From Metarhizium brunneum (taxonomy: Eukaryota; Ascomycota; Sordariomycetes; Hypocreales; Clavicipitaceae), in the NCBI RefSeq assembly GCF_013426205.1, contig NC_089422.1, forward strand, positions 3,844,001 to 3,908,000: a stretch of DNA of 64,000 nucleotides, read 5' to 3'. Positions within the stretch are counted from its first letter, which is position 1, and each line of letters opens with the position of its first letter. A model generated the notes under the pieces. The model was not told where the DNA came from, made no database searches, and saw only the letters and a program-made list of their open reading frames with translations. Positions 12,910-23,915 of the stretch are shown here, piece by piece. The position numbers and the translations under genes were made by a program.

Positions 12910-14382
12910 AGGCTTAACGAAATGTTTTATGACTTGCTTTAAGTTTCTCTTGTCATGTTGTTTTTTCTTCTTCGTTCCATTGATCTTTTGGGGGGGAAGC
13001 GGCTTGCATCTTCCGTCGGCACTCTTAGTTTCTACACTCATCCCACGGAAAATATCCTCTTGACTCTGAAGACTTCTCAGGCAGTTGCTACAATCTCTGC
13101 TACGAGTTTGCTACGAGTTTGAAACGCATGTACTGTTGTACTGGAGCGCACAACAATATCTCTACTTATTCTCTGTTACCACTAATCCTATGTCTCATGG
13201 ACCGAGGCCACAGAGTCCGCCCGCCGCATTTATTGAACCCCTCATACGAGTCTTTTCTTTACACCCTCGACTCCCCCATGCTAAATTATGTTTATTTCCT
13301 ATTTTAATAATACTTTTCTGATGTGTTTAATTCGTTTTACGGACTTTGGCTTGCTTGCTGGACGAAATACCCTGATACCAAGATGCGCAGAGATTGGAAG
13401 CTGCCCGACGGATGGCAAGGAAAGGAGGTGGAGATGTGGAAAATCAATCAACATGGGCCTATCTGAATTGGGACTGGAACTCGATTTCTATGGTTTTTTT
13501 GACGTATTTGCTTGGCGGAGACAATGTTTGCCTATATTCTTGATATCTTACGACGAGTTTGCTCACGGTGCAGCGTGTGCTGTGGTGGTAGAATAAATTA
13601 GTGTGACGATCTACTCAGTTGAATGTTCCCTTGATGTGACTCGTGTGCACGTATGTTTGTTCACTTGTGAGTAGAATGTGAATGCAAACATGGATGGATG
13701 ACCTACACGTGTATATCCTCACGCAATGTGCGTGCAAAAAGATGCGAGGGACCGTCTCGTGGAAACGTATAAGCCATTGGCAGCACGTGCATGCTGGAAA
13801 CATTGCGACGGACAATGTCCACAAAGTCAACTACATTCAGAACCGAGTGATGGAAGTCGTCAATTTCAGTATCATATATTGCTAATCATAAGCTCTTGGA
13901 ACCACCGAGCCCGCAGCCGCGCATATCAAGGCCAAAAGCATGCCAAAATAAAAGCAACAAGGCCCAAATACAAAGCATTATCGAATTTATAGCAGAGAAG
14001 AAAAAAACCTTCGTGTTTCGAGTGCATTCCAATGAAGTTGAAAAATAAAACAAACGCCCGAGGCGCTGAGTTCTCCAGCCGCTCTCACCGACCAAGGAAG
14101 CGTATTGACCCAGCGCCATGCTGAACATCCAGCCCAGATATTAAAGAAACCAAATACTATAACAAGAACAGGGGGCGAAAAAGGTAAAAAATAAAGGTGA
14201 GCAAGATATCAATAGCTCATCATGTCTGCTGTCAAAATTCCTTGGGGAAAAGTCTGCATGGAGGCCTGCCATGTAGATTCCAGGGGGGCTGTTGAAAGTC
14301 ACTTGAATCTAGGTCTCTCAAGCAGTTAAAGCAATCAAGCGATTGGGGCATTGTCGACATGTGCTTCAGAATACGGAGAGAA
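12910..14382. other. Intergenic region between convergent genes
   Basis: This separates the ends of the 1322-aa protein gene and MAF1, so it should hold two 3' UTRs and terminators. Small frames are present but none has a recognisable family or good coding character. No RNA gene was seen. Confidence 0.5.
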
Positions 14383-15493
14383 TTAAATCTCCATCCGCCC
14401 AGCAATATCCTCACTCATCAATCTCTCCGTGTGCCTCATATGCGTGTTGTGCTCGTCCTCATCATCCATGTCGTCATCTTCATCCGCCTCTTCCAAGTAT
14501 TCGTCTTCTGAGTACAAGACTAAATCACCGTCTTCTCCTCTGTTCCAAAAAAGTCCGTCATCCATCTGCTCCTCTTCGTCATCGAGGGAATTGACCAGTT
14601 CGACATGTCTATCACCGAGCCAGTAGTTGGCTCGTTTCGACGCGCCTTCGGCGTCAGAGTCGATGTTTCTCTTGGCTTGGCCAACCCGCATAGGTCGCAG
14701 TGTCGGGCTGGTCGATGAGACAACCGGTACCACACGCACATAGAGGTATGCCACTCTCTTCAACGCCCGATTAAAAAAGAAGTAATGAACTGCCCAGATG
14801 GCGCTTTCGTCTTCTTCAAATGGATCCGGGTCGGGTTGATAACTGAATATCGTACACTCATTGAGGCGCATTTCTTTGTCTATCAAGGACCAGCATTGCG
14901 TGCCCCAGACTGAATTCAAGTCGCTTCCCAGAGAGGAGTCAAAGGATGTCGCTTCGAATCCGGGTCGCACGTTTTGGAGGATGGAATCAAGATTTGCCAT
15001 GACACGGCGCAAATTCCTTTCGCGCTTGAAGTCATTCGGCCGCAATACGTGTGAGAAGTCGTAGTGCGGATGGCTGGCATTTAGTGTTGCGATCAGATAG
15101 GCAAAAGTCCTCCTACTGGATAGATCTGACAGTGGCCCGAAAGCGCTCGATGTCGAAAATAATTGCATACTCGGTGACGTAGCCAGCATGTGCTCACGAT
15201 CTGGCGGTGATAGGCTAGCGCCAAGTTTTAGTAAGGCAGCATGCTGTGAGTCGAGATCCTTGTCGATGTTTTTGTATAATTTCTTGTCGGAGCCGGTGGA
15301 TTTTGTTGTGTACAGGTCGCAGCCACCAGTAACGTTGCAGTCGGGAGTGTTGAAGTTGAGCGCGCTGGTGACGGCTTCGAAATCTTGAACCGGAAGATAC
15401 TACACATTGGGCACCATCGCGTTAGCAGAGACAACACTAGGCGACGTCCTCTAGACGATTAGATCTAGGTAGGGTCTAGAAGCGCACCTTCAT
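14383..15493 (-). CDS. MAF1: MAF1, negative regulator of RNA polymerase III
   Basis: MAF1 represses RNA polymerase III under nutrient limitation and stress and shuttles between cytoplasm and nucleus depending on phosphorylation. Two coding exons, 15493-15488 and 15399-14383, give 340 aa. The first coding exon is only ATGAAG; an 88-nt intron (GTGCGC to TGTGTAG) follows and the second exon opens with YLPVQDFEAVTSALNF. The resulting MKYLPVQDF start matches the MK(Y/F) start of the family. Conserved features include CDLYTTKSTGSDKKLYK near residues 28-45, a Ser-rich linker with SPPDREHMLATSPSMQ, the DFSHVLRPNDF box, and WGTQCWSLIDKEM with WAVHYFFFNRALKRVAYLYV in the core. The tail is strongly acidic (residues about 270-325), as in yeast Maf1. 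Without the tiny exon the first ATG would fall far inside the conserved domain. Confidence 0.96.
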
Positions 15494-18010
15494 CTTGGCG
15501 GTTACGAAACTCTAAGCAGCGCCAGAAGTTGTCCCGAATGCAAGGGTCGCAGGCAATGTTTCAAGAAGATATCCAAGGGAATATTCGAGAGGGGTGATCT
15601 CTGAATGTTGCGAAATGCCGGATGAAACGGAGTCGCGATTGTCTGTGGGACAAGGCGGGAGGTGGTGGGTGAATCAATTGTGAGGAGACCACGTAACAAA
15701 AGGGCGGAAGGCTCGTGTAATGCCGGGGCCGGATGGTGAAGCTGGGCGGTTGAGCACTTGAGAATCTGCCAAATAGCAATAAATCGCTATGCGATAGTAA
15801 AAAAAGTGACTGCGCAATTGCCGAAGTCGCTTGCAGCGATCAAGTGCGGATTGCGGTATGTGTCGTCGGTCGCGTTTCGCAAGCCTAGATGTCACTCCGG
15901 AGCCGGCAGACCGGGATGGTGCGCAGTGCTGTATGCCAGGACCCTAGATGAGTCCAACAGGAAGGGTAGTGTGCCAGACCGAGAAGTCTAGCAACGAGAA
16001 CCGGCAGACATGATTAGCGATGAAGAGGTTCGAGGTTTGGAAATGGGTTGGAAGGTGACGACATGGATGAAGGGGATGAGAGGCAGCGCGTGAAGTGGGG
16101 GGGGAAGAGCGAGTGAGCGGTGGAAGTAGCTGCAAGTTGGGAGCGTGTCGACCGTCGAGCACACTTGGCGCCGGGAGACTTGGGATGCGCAAGCGCACTT
16201 GTGTGCTGGAGCGCCAAGGGCATGCGAGCGATGGGGAGCGGCAGCTCCAGCCGGAGCACCGCGAAAGCCAAACCGTCCCAAGGTTTCAATGAAGACGTGC
16301 ATCAACGGGGCCAAAACCACCGCTAGCTCGGCACGCGAACAGGGAATGAACGCATCAATCGGTATGCTCCTCGACATCTCCATTGTCAGGTGGGTTGAGT
16401 GCTGCATTTGGTTTGTGGGCGCTGCACCTTCCCCAGTCCTCCTCGCGCGGAATGGCTCACCCGGAACATGGGGCTCCGTTTGTCCACTGCGTGGAACATG
16501 GAAACCTCGCCACTCCCACCACACGCTGAGCCGTCGACTGGTCGCCCTTCCTGGAGTCGGCGTGCTTCGGCGCGGTGCGTGGTGGTGCGTGGTGGTGCGT
16601 GGTGGTGCGTGGTGCGGCGTGGTGCAATCAGAGGCCCACCATCTCACCGTTTGATTTCATCGATGGCACGCAGCAACAAGCCACCGCCCACTTGCGCACG
16701 CCAAGGCAAACCGCAGCAAAAGCACCAGACCAGACGAGCTGCTTGCTAACAACGCCCGCCAGTGGTACTGGTGGAAGAAATGCCTGGTTGCCAACTCTGG
16801 ACTGTGGCCAACCGACCCCGATGCCGCGCGCCTCCGATAACGAGCTTGCTTTGCTGCCTCCGCTTCCTCCCAACCGCGACTCTGTATATGGGTAGGAGTA
16901 TCGGGGTACTTCGTATCGCTTCATCGCAGGTCGTCATCCGTGTCCCGGATGCACGAACGTGCTTGTTTCTCCTCTACTGACTGCTGCATATGCGACGCCT
17001 CGTGGATCGATTCTGCTGGTTAGCCGTCTTGATTGGGCAAATACTCACAACGGCGCCAACTCTTCAATCTCTCAACGAATGGGGGGGCATGATGGTGCCA
17101 CGGGCCATAGAAGTGACATTTGCTGTGGCAGAAACGGTTCTGTAACATAGTGTTAAAATTCCACCACGTCGACTGCTGCATTGTGTGACAAGAATCAAAG
17201 AGTAGAACGGGAAATTTTGCTCGTCATTACTCATTCATACCCAGCTCGCGACATTGGGTGCCCCTGGTGAGGCCTTTTGGCTCGTCAAGTTTTGACTAGG
17301 TATATCCCCAGATGGTTCTCGGTGGACATCCTGCATCGCCGTGACAGCACTTGCCCATCCGGTTTAATGAATGGGAAAGACCGCCCCGAGTATGCCAACT
17401 CTCCAGCGGGTCGTCAAGCTAGGTTTGGATGCCTTCCGCTTAGTGGCTGCCTGGGAACTCGTTTCCTCCTGCCACCGAAGCGCTCTCACTATCTCTCGAT
17501 ATTACAGAAGATGGTTTTCCACCCTCAAAGATAAAATACACACAAAGCCAACACGACCTGCGGTTTACCGGTAACAAACCGCCAGTTTATCAACAATGAG
17601 CCCATACCCGCGTGTTCCGTAGTGTCGTCTCTTCCCATTGAAGAGATGCCCAGTATTCTCGCCATGTGTCTGTTCTTGCGACATTCATCTCCGTTCAAAT
17701 CAGGCCGGCGTCTTCGAGATGCTTCGAAATGTCTATCGAGGCCTGCCAAACTCAAGTGTCAATGTCTTGCATCAGCCACCCCGTAGTAGAGTCAAAATGA
17801 CTGTCAACATCCTTCACGCTCTTGCTTCTTTCTTCTAACCCAGTATGTGCTAATGCGGTTGCCCCTATATGACGGCTGTCTAGACATCGTGCTTCGATAA
17901 GGTAAAAATGATGACAACTTTTTGGGAGTGTTGTAAGGGAGGCGCTACATCATCGTGTAGAAATGTGTATCACCTCGCACTTTTCCAAGGGTTCGAGAGG
18001 AAGAGGGAGG
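15494..18010. other. Intergenic region with MAF1 promoter side
   Basis: About 2.5 kb between the MAF1 start and the end of the AP-1 sigma gene. The part next to MAF1 is pyrimidine-rich on the minus strand, as expected of a fungal promoter and leader. A 10-bp tandem repeat lies at 16574-16625. Reading frames at 15988-16895 reach about 220 codons on both strands but look like GC-rich chance frames. Nothing else was recognised. Confidence 0.45.
16574..16625 (+). repeat. Short tandem repeat, 10-bp unit GGTGCGTGGT
   Basis: The unit GGTGCGTGGT recurs about four times in perfect register, with a degenerate fifth copy (GCGGCGTGGT). It is non-coding as far as I can see and G/T-rich on the plus strand. 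Confidence 0.85.
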
Positions 18011-18866
18011 TTACATGAGCTTGGTAACTTCATCCTCAACCTAATGATGCGCAAAAAGGAACAGATATCCCGCGTCAGCTGGTATTGACTCTGGCGACGG
18101 CATGCGCGGAGATTGCACGGGGAACAGGGAAAGCCTTCTCCGGCAGTGTTGGGAGACGGGGGACGGGGGACACCGGCACTAGGAACGACATGAACGCGCT
18201 AAAACGTACCTCCATATCCTCCAGGGAATCCTGCTGCCCTATACATCGTAAAACATTCTTTTTGCTGCTTTCTTGAAGCTCGCCGGCAAGGAGCAGCTCG
18301 TCTAGGATATAGTATGCTTTGGTGAAGGAAAAGATGATGTCTAGCTCGCACACGTTGCCGTAGTATTTGTCCATTTGTTCGACATAGCGATGGATGATTT
18401 CGAGGGTGATCAATTCGTTGTCGTCGGACGAGCATCCAGTGATAAAAAACAACGACGCATATCGGCGGTACACAATCTTTGTTTCTGCAAAGGAAAATAA
18501 ATCGGGCGCAACATGTTAGCATACTTGATTTGAATGTCAATCACCAAGAGACTGGGATGTGTCACAGGGCACGCACCCTTATACTCGAGAAAGTTGCACA
18601 TGCGTGTTCGACGGGCGAGGACAAGCTGTGACACATCTTTGACAATCTTGGCCTTGTCCCTGGGAGACAGCGTAGTGAACCACTTGGCGAGGCGCTATAT
18701 GACCAGGTTAGTTTTCACCAAAATTCGCCATGCAACGACACACAGAAGCCGACGGACCACCTTGCCCTGGCGGGACAGCAGGATGAGATATCTGTGGCCA
18801 CCGGTCAGTAACTACACAAGAGGAAACCGAATACGGGGCAAGAGACGGCGCGCACTGAATAGCCAT
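18011..18866 (-). CDS. APS1: AP-1 clathrin adaptor complex sigma subunit
   Basis: This is the small sigma chain of the AP-1 adaptor, which links clathrin to cargo at the trans-Golgi network and endosomes. Five exons (18866-18856, 18791-18758, 18694-18577, 18484-18210, 18040-18011) give 155 aa. The first exon is 11 nt (MAI plus two bases). Joined, it reads [15 protein letters not shown], then [18 protein letters not shown], then [21 protein letters not shown], matching the longin-like sigma fold. [20 protein letters not shown] and [18 protein letters not shown] are family hallmarks. The last exon encodes VEDEVTKLM and a stop. The second donor could be GTCCGT (keeps Val) or GTGGTC three bases upstream (154 aa); I prefer the former because KVRL is conserved. 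Sequence favours AP-1 over AP-2 sigma. Confidence 0.94.
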
Positions 18867-20209
18867 GATGAGGCGAGCGCACACGTCACCAAGCCTAGCC
18901 GGGTGCAAGACGTGTGTATGCCTGGATGTTGGGAGGGAGAGGAAGCGAGGATAAAGAGCGACGAAGGGGTATGGCTGTCGAGTTTGTGGTGTGGGTTGTG
19001 ATGTGGAGGTTCATCTAGCTGGCCGGGTAGTCTAAGCTGGTTGGTGACGAGCCAGCTCTTGCTGCATCTAAGGAGCAATAGGAGAGTGGGTGGGGGTGAC
19101 CTCTGTCGACCAGGTTTTTCCGTGCCGAAGAGGAGGATGCGGGAAATGGAAAACGGGGAACGACTAGATCCAAATATGAATAGCATAGTAGCTGGCAGTA
19201 GTATTTCATTGTTCTATAGTTAAATGAGACAGTTTCGTCGCAGTGCTGTGAGACGTCTCTTTTTCTTATGGAGAGGGCATGCTGGCGGCATTGAATCAAT
19301 TACGACCAGAAATGCTGGTGCAATGCGGCGTCACGGCGTCTCTATGACGGCACATGGCACATGCAGCAGCGGAAAGGGACATGCTGAATTCGGTCAACTA
19401 CGGAGTACCTAGGTACTTGGTCTTGAATATAACTTGCATATGTACAGCGGCCAGTCACGTCTTGCAGCAAGATTAATCAATCGCCTCGTTCATTTCTGCA
19501 CCGTAACCCTTCCCAAGTTGTATCACGCCTCACAGAAGATTGCGCTTGTCATGCGCTGTGGTTTGTTTCTCTTCAGACCCTCGGCCGCAAACCCGAGAAA
19601 AGTCCACCCTCGGATGGTGCCCATCGGGTGAAGAGCCCCTGTGCAGGACCCTGGCGCCATGAATTAAATCTTCTGGAGCGCAACAAGCGGCATTGTCTGA
19701 AATACTGGTACAAAGTATGACGGACTGAAACGCGACCGCCGACAAGTCATCAGTTCATCAGTTGCTAGTCCCCGCCTAGGCACCCCGCATTATTAATCCA
19801 AGCGGAATGACCGTCAGATTCTCACCCGGGCTTACCTTTGTGGCTGCGCCAGTTGCAGCATGGCAGCACGTATTTGAACCGGGGGAAGGGCAAACAAGAT
19901 GAAAAAAGTCGTTGATGCCTTGACATCGTCAAAAGCTAAAAACGCCCGCGGGTTTTTCTTGGCGGGTTACTTCGCCAAAGGGCCAGGCGCCATTATTACA
20001 ATTACACACATCCCAGCTTAAATTTTCCCTTGGTTAGCATACTCCGCTTTTACCGGCGCGGCTCTCTTATTTTTGTCTTTCTCTTGTTCTTTTTGAATCT
20101 TGTATCCGTTGACTGAAGTTTCTCGATACGTCCATCTGTCAATATATCCATTACTCAACGACGTTTTTTCTTTGTTCTCTTTCTGCACGCAGTCAACAAT
20201 CTGCCTGCC
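18867..20209. other. Divergent promoter region
   Basis: This holds the presumed promoters of the AP-1 sigma gene (left) and the GCLM-type gene (right). One TACGGAGTA copy lies at 19399. The 150 bases before 20210 are T/C-rich (TTTTTGTCTTTCTCTTG and similar), typical of fungal leaders. No gene was found. Confidence 0.5.
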
Positions 20210-21352
20210 ATGACGAAGCTGGTGCTGTCGACGGGGTATGTGCTTCCTTCAATGTCCCCCCGACTCCCCTCCATGTGCCCGCCGCAATTGGAGGACCCTG
20301 CATCTGAGCCATGATGGGCTGGGCTAACCGAATTTTTTTGCTTTTTTTGTGTCAACAGCAATGTCATGACGTCCGGGCCGTCGATTATTCGGAAGTCGGG
20401 CAGCAACAACAGATCCAACCTTGAACTCGTGAATTCGCTCCGCGACAGCTTCTCCGAAGCCAAGCGCGACTATGCCGAGGGCGCACACCCGAATGGCTAC
20501 GGGACTGGCAACGGTGTTGCCGATGGCATTCCCAACGGCATCCCCAACGGCATCTCCAATGGAAACGGCAATGGAAACGGCAATGGCATCCGCAGCGGCA
20601 CGTCGACGCCGCCGACGTCCGTTGAACTTTGGACGGAGAGAGACGGCAAAGTCCTGTACATACCGCGAATCAATTGGCAGGCCGCAGGGCTGCGAGAGGA
20701 ACCGAACCAATACGAAATCACAGTAAAGATGTTCCTCCTGCCCGGAACATCTGTGGAACAGCGTGTGCAGTATATCGGCGAGGCCTTGGCTCTGGTCAGC
20801 AAGGAACTGGGTATTCAAACCATCGATTTGCTGGTCGCGTCGTTCCCCGGCATATCCTTTGAAGGGACGTGCGAGTGGGAGGCCGACAAGAAGAATGCCA
20901 ATCAGGGCAATCTGGATGAAGAGCTAGCCACGTGGAGGATATTCGAAGAGCTGCACAACCAAGGACTCGCCAAGCGGCTTGGAGTAGCCGAGTTTGGCAG
21001 CGAGAAACTGAGCGCATTCGTCAAGCGTGCCTCGGTTCCCCCCGTCGTCGACCAGATCAACCTGCACGATTGTTGCAATGTGCCTCCGCCGCTTAAACAG
21101 CTAGCCGCAGTCCATGGCATCGAGCTCAATGTTCACCGCGATTGCACCGACATTCTCCCTCCGGGGACTCTGAGGGAACTCCTTGGTTCGGGACCTCGAG
21201 GAGCCAACGTGCTGGCTGATGCGGAGAATGGCGGAGTCGGGCTGCAGGGGAACATTGTGCCACAGTGGGTTGTGCGATACATGGCCTTTGTTCGAGATCG
21301 AGGTGTGATTGAAAATAAGGGATATTTTGCCGGGGCAGAGCTTGCTTGTTGA
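20210..21352 (+). CDS. Glutamate-cysteine ligase regulatory (modifier) subunit
   Basis: This aldo/keto-reductase-like protein is the modifier subunit of glutamate-cysteine ligase, the first and rate-limiting enzyme of glutathione synthesis. Exons 20210-20235 and 20359-21352 give 339 aa. The intron (GTATGT to CAACAG) joins MTKLVLSTG to NVMTSGPSIIRKSG. Family evidence includes the IDLLVASFPGISFE strand, GTCEWEADKK, LATWRIFEELHNQGLAKRLGVAEFG, VDQINLHDCC and GIELNVHRDCTDILP. The AKR catalytic Tyr/Lys context is not evident, consistent with a regulatory role. Residues about 52-82 form a low-complexity linker of PNG and NG repeats that may vary between strains. The gene converges on BUD32. A stand-alone aldo/keto reductase is the alternative, but the GCLM reading fits better. 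Confidence 0.88.
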
Positions 21353-21669
21353 GGGATAGAGAGGCAATTCTTTGATTTGATTTGAATCTTGGCAACTTGA
21401 CGGACGCCAAACAGAACAGCGTTTTGATACATGTACATCCGGGTGGCTTATTTGCATTTACAGATATGCACAGTTGGAGGACTACTTGATTTCTGCACCC
21501 TTTTTTTCCCTTTTAATTATTATTTCTTGGGATATCTTGGGGGGTGGTAACTTTGCTATAGCGAGCATTACACACTGCGCCACGGCAGCGCGTTAACGTC
21601 CAATACTATAACATGAATTTCATAAAAAGTCGCTTTTTTCTTCTTCATTTCAATCTGCGGCGTAACTCG
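21353..21669. other. Short convergent intergenic region
   Basis: 317 bases between two gene ends. AT-rich 3' UTR-like sequence with T-runs near 21499-21530; no gene. Confidence 0.6.
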
Positions 21670-22449
21670 TCAGCCAAGCATGCTGCGTTTCCTCCCTCGC
21701 ATCCTGACATCCTCGAGCTTTCTCAATACTGTCGCGGCTTGCTTGAAGCAGCCCTTGTATGCATCGAGCAGTTCGCCAAACAGGCACTCGGCGCGCGGGT
21801 GTGTGCTGCCAAAAGCCCGTTCAAGAACATACAAGTCGACCGCTCTGTCTTCTTCATGGATTGATCCGCTTGCTAGCCCCAGATCAATAACGACAATCTC
21901 TCCGCTGAGCGCATCAACCTGCTCTGCGCTGTCGGACGGTGGGCGCAGCATCATGTTGCTGGTGGTCAGGTCGCCATGGACAATGCCGATCCTGTGAATG
22001 TTCCCAATGGCCACGCCAATGCGCCGCATCAAGTCTTTTAATCTCGCATCGTTCTCGATGCCAACTGTTCTACTTCCCAGCCGCTCGTTGATGTTGACAC
22101 GGACCGGCGTTCCCTGAATCCATTCCAGCATCAGCCATCCGGCACTTTCGTCGATGGCGTAGACGGCGGGGACGCGAACACCATCCCGTCGGCATTTGGC
22201 GAGGATCCGCGCCTCGGACAAAATTCGATGCTTGGTAAGACGCTGATCGAGAATTGGGTGCCGCCAGGGCTTGGGTGGTCGGTATTTCAGTGCGCAGGGC
22301 ACATCGGGCCGGAGGTATGTAGTTTTGTAAAGACGGCCCTCGGCTCCCTGCGTGATGAGGCATGGAGGGGTAGAGGCGGGGTATTCGAGAATCTTGGGAA
22401 GCGGAAACTGGTGAGTCGCGGGTGACTCTGTCGATGAGGCGGCGGTCAT
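21670..22449 (-). CDS. BUD32: BUD32/PRPK-type kinase of the EKC/KEOPS complex
   Basis: Bud32 is the small atypical kinase/ATPase of KEOPS, which makes the tRNA t6A modification together with Kae1 and also affects telomeres and transcription. One uninterrupted exon gives 259 aa from the ATG at 22449; the frame continues upstream but only from a GTG. Evidence includes the shortened nucleotide-binding loop ITQGAEGRLYKT, the Lys in ALKYRPPKPWRHP, LDQRLTKHRILSEARILAKC, the LEWIQG hinge, the catalytic loop HGDLTTSNMM and the metal-binding IDLGLAS. The C-terminal helix with RMRGRKRSMLG is the usual basic tail. Length agrees with the family (about 225-265 aa). The first ~25 residues are Ser/Thr-rich and less conserved. 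Confidence 0.96.
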   Translation of the reverse strand: MTAASSTESPATHQFPLPKILEYPASTPPCLITQGAEGRLYKTTYLRPDVPCALKYRPPKPWRHPILDQRLTKHRILSEARILAKCRRDGVRVPAVYAIDESAGWLMLEWIQGTPVRVNINERLGSRTVGIENDARLKDLMRRIGVAIGNIHRIGIVHGDLTTSNMMLRPPSDSAEQVDALSGEIVVIDLGLASGSIHEEDRAVDLYVLERAFGSTHPRAECLFGELLDAYKGCFKQAATVLRKLEDVRMRGRKRSMLG

Positions 22450-23915
22450 GGCAGATGCCGATGGGATGCTGATGAGCCCGGGCTCTACAGGTCTCTGGTC
22501 CCAGGTTGTATTGCGGACGACAGTCGATGGTGACACGTGAGTTTTGGTCGAGCAGTAGCAACGACAAAAGAGAGAAAAAAAATATCAAGGAGCAGGCGGG
22601 CGACGGTCAGACAGTGTGAGCGGTTGTAAATGCGCACAGTGGTATTGGAGCATCTTGTGGGCCGACGAGCTGGACATTGAAGCATGCGAGACGTGAGGTT
22701 AGATGCCGGCACTATAAGGAGCACGCCGCTTATTTGACTAGAAATGTGCTCGGAAACCAGTAGATTATTTCCTTGCACAGAAACTGGAAGCTCTGAGAGA
22801 AACACAGTCGAAGCTTGAGGGCAGGCTGTGAGACCTTCATTTAGTGCGTAATCAGTGCAACAGACAGGCCTTGTAGTTCAGCTACCCAGCTTACACCAAA
22901 ATACTTCCCCGTAGTGTCCATATCCAATCAACGCCTTTCAGAGGAACCCCGTTACTCTTACTCTTTACCAGATGCAGGGTTGGGTCATTCGATAGACTAA
23001 GCTGCTATGTATCACCATCATGGGCAATCGGCCGGACAATACAGGACTCGGGCTAGTTGGGTGAATGATGATTTCTACTGTTATAAAGAGCAGTCCTTAG
23101 ATGCCAGCTTGATATATAGTCGCTATCTCCTTAAATTGAATTTTCACGCAAAGTCACTGGGTAGCCGGGCTAGAAAGGGCTTCCAAGCCACATAATCAAG
23201 GGCGCCCATCTTCAACTGCTGGATGGCAGCCGTCAAGCGCGAGAGGAGCCGCCCTGGACCCACCTCTTTATATTTCTATATTTATGAACGCCCCTCGAAA
23301 TCGCTGCACTGTAGCAAAACAACATGCCTGCAGCGTTACAAGTGGGACGCCACTCTCGCCTGCCATGTTTGGAAGATGTCGAGTTTCCTAATCCATCGTG
23401 GTGTGGAAGCTGCTCATTCTCCTGACCCTCCCATCAAGAGACCTCAGGCTGCCTCGCTCCCCTATTTGCACAAACTCTGCCACCCCATCTCCTAGGGCTC
23501 GTGGTGCCACGCAGCGTTTAAGTTTACAGACGCTACTCAAAACATTGCACTTCGTCACCGCAGTTGTCGCCACGCATATGGCGTTAGCCTCGAGCTGAAT
23601 CAACATGTGGTTAGGATATACTTTAGCAAGTAGGACTCCGCCTCCACCAGGTGAGTATCAGCCTAGATTGTTCGAATCCTAATAGGGAATATAGGCTGGT
23701 TAACCATGGCGCAGGGCAAAGACTTGTTGCACAATATCTCATGCTAACCAATCACTACATGCGGCACACGACGATTTCTGCAATATTATACATTCGGCGG
23801 CTGACGCTGTTGGACGCGCCCTCGATGAGAGGTAACTGTCTTAAGTCGGACGCTCTGCCGTCTGCAAGGCATCTGCCACCACCTACCTGCCTTCGTAAAA
23901 CAGCGGATTGGCGTT
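22450..23915. other. Divergent intergenic region
   Basis: About 1.47 kb between BUD32 and the ankyrin gene, presumably both promoters. I checked a TTCGAATC patch at 23671 as a possible tRNA B box, but no stem could be paired. No gene was found. Confidence 0.5.

Noticed and set aside
16014..16064. 16-codon minus-strand frame (MSSPSNPFP...) upstream of MAF1, considered as an upstream ORF or small gene
   Set aside because: It lies about 520 bases before the MAF1 start, and nothing shows that it is in the transcript.
15988..16895. Overlapping frames of 100-220 codons on both strands
   Set aside because: GC-rich sequence with a tandem repeat; no family features and mutually overlapping frames.
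23660..23700. Possible tRNA B box (GTTCGAATC) at about 23671
   Set aside because: No matching T-stem or acceptor stem could be paired around it.
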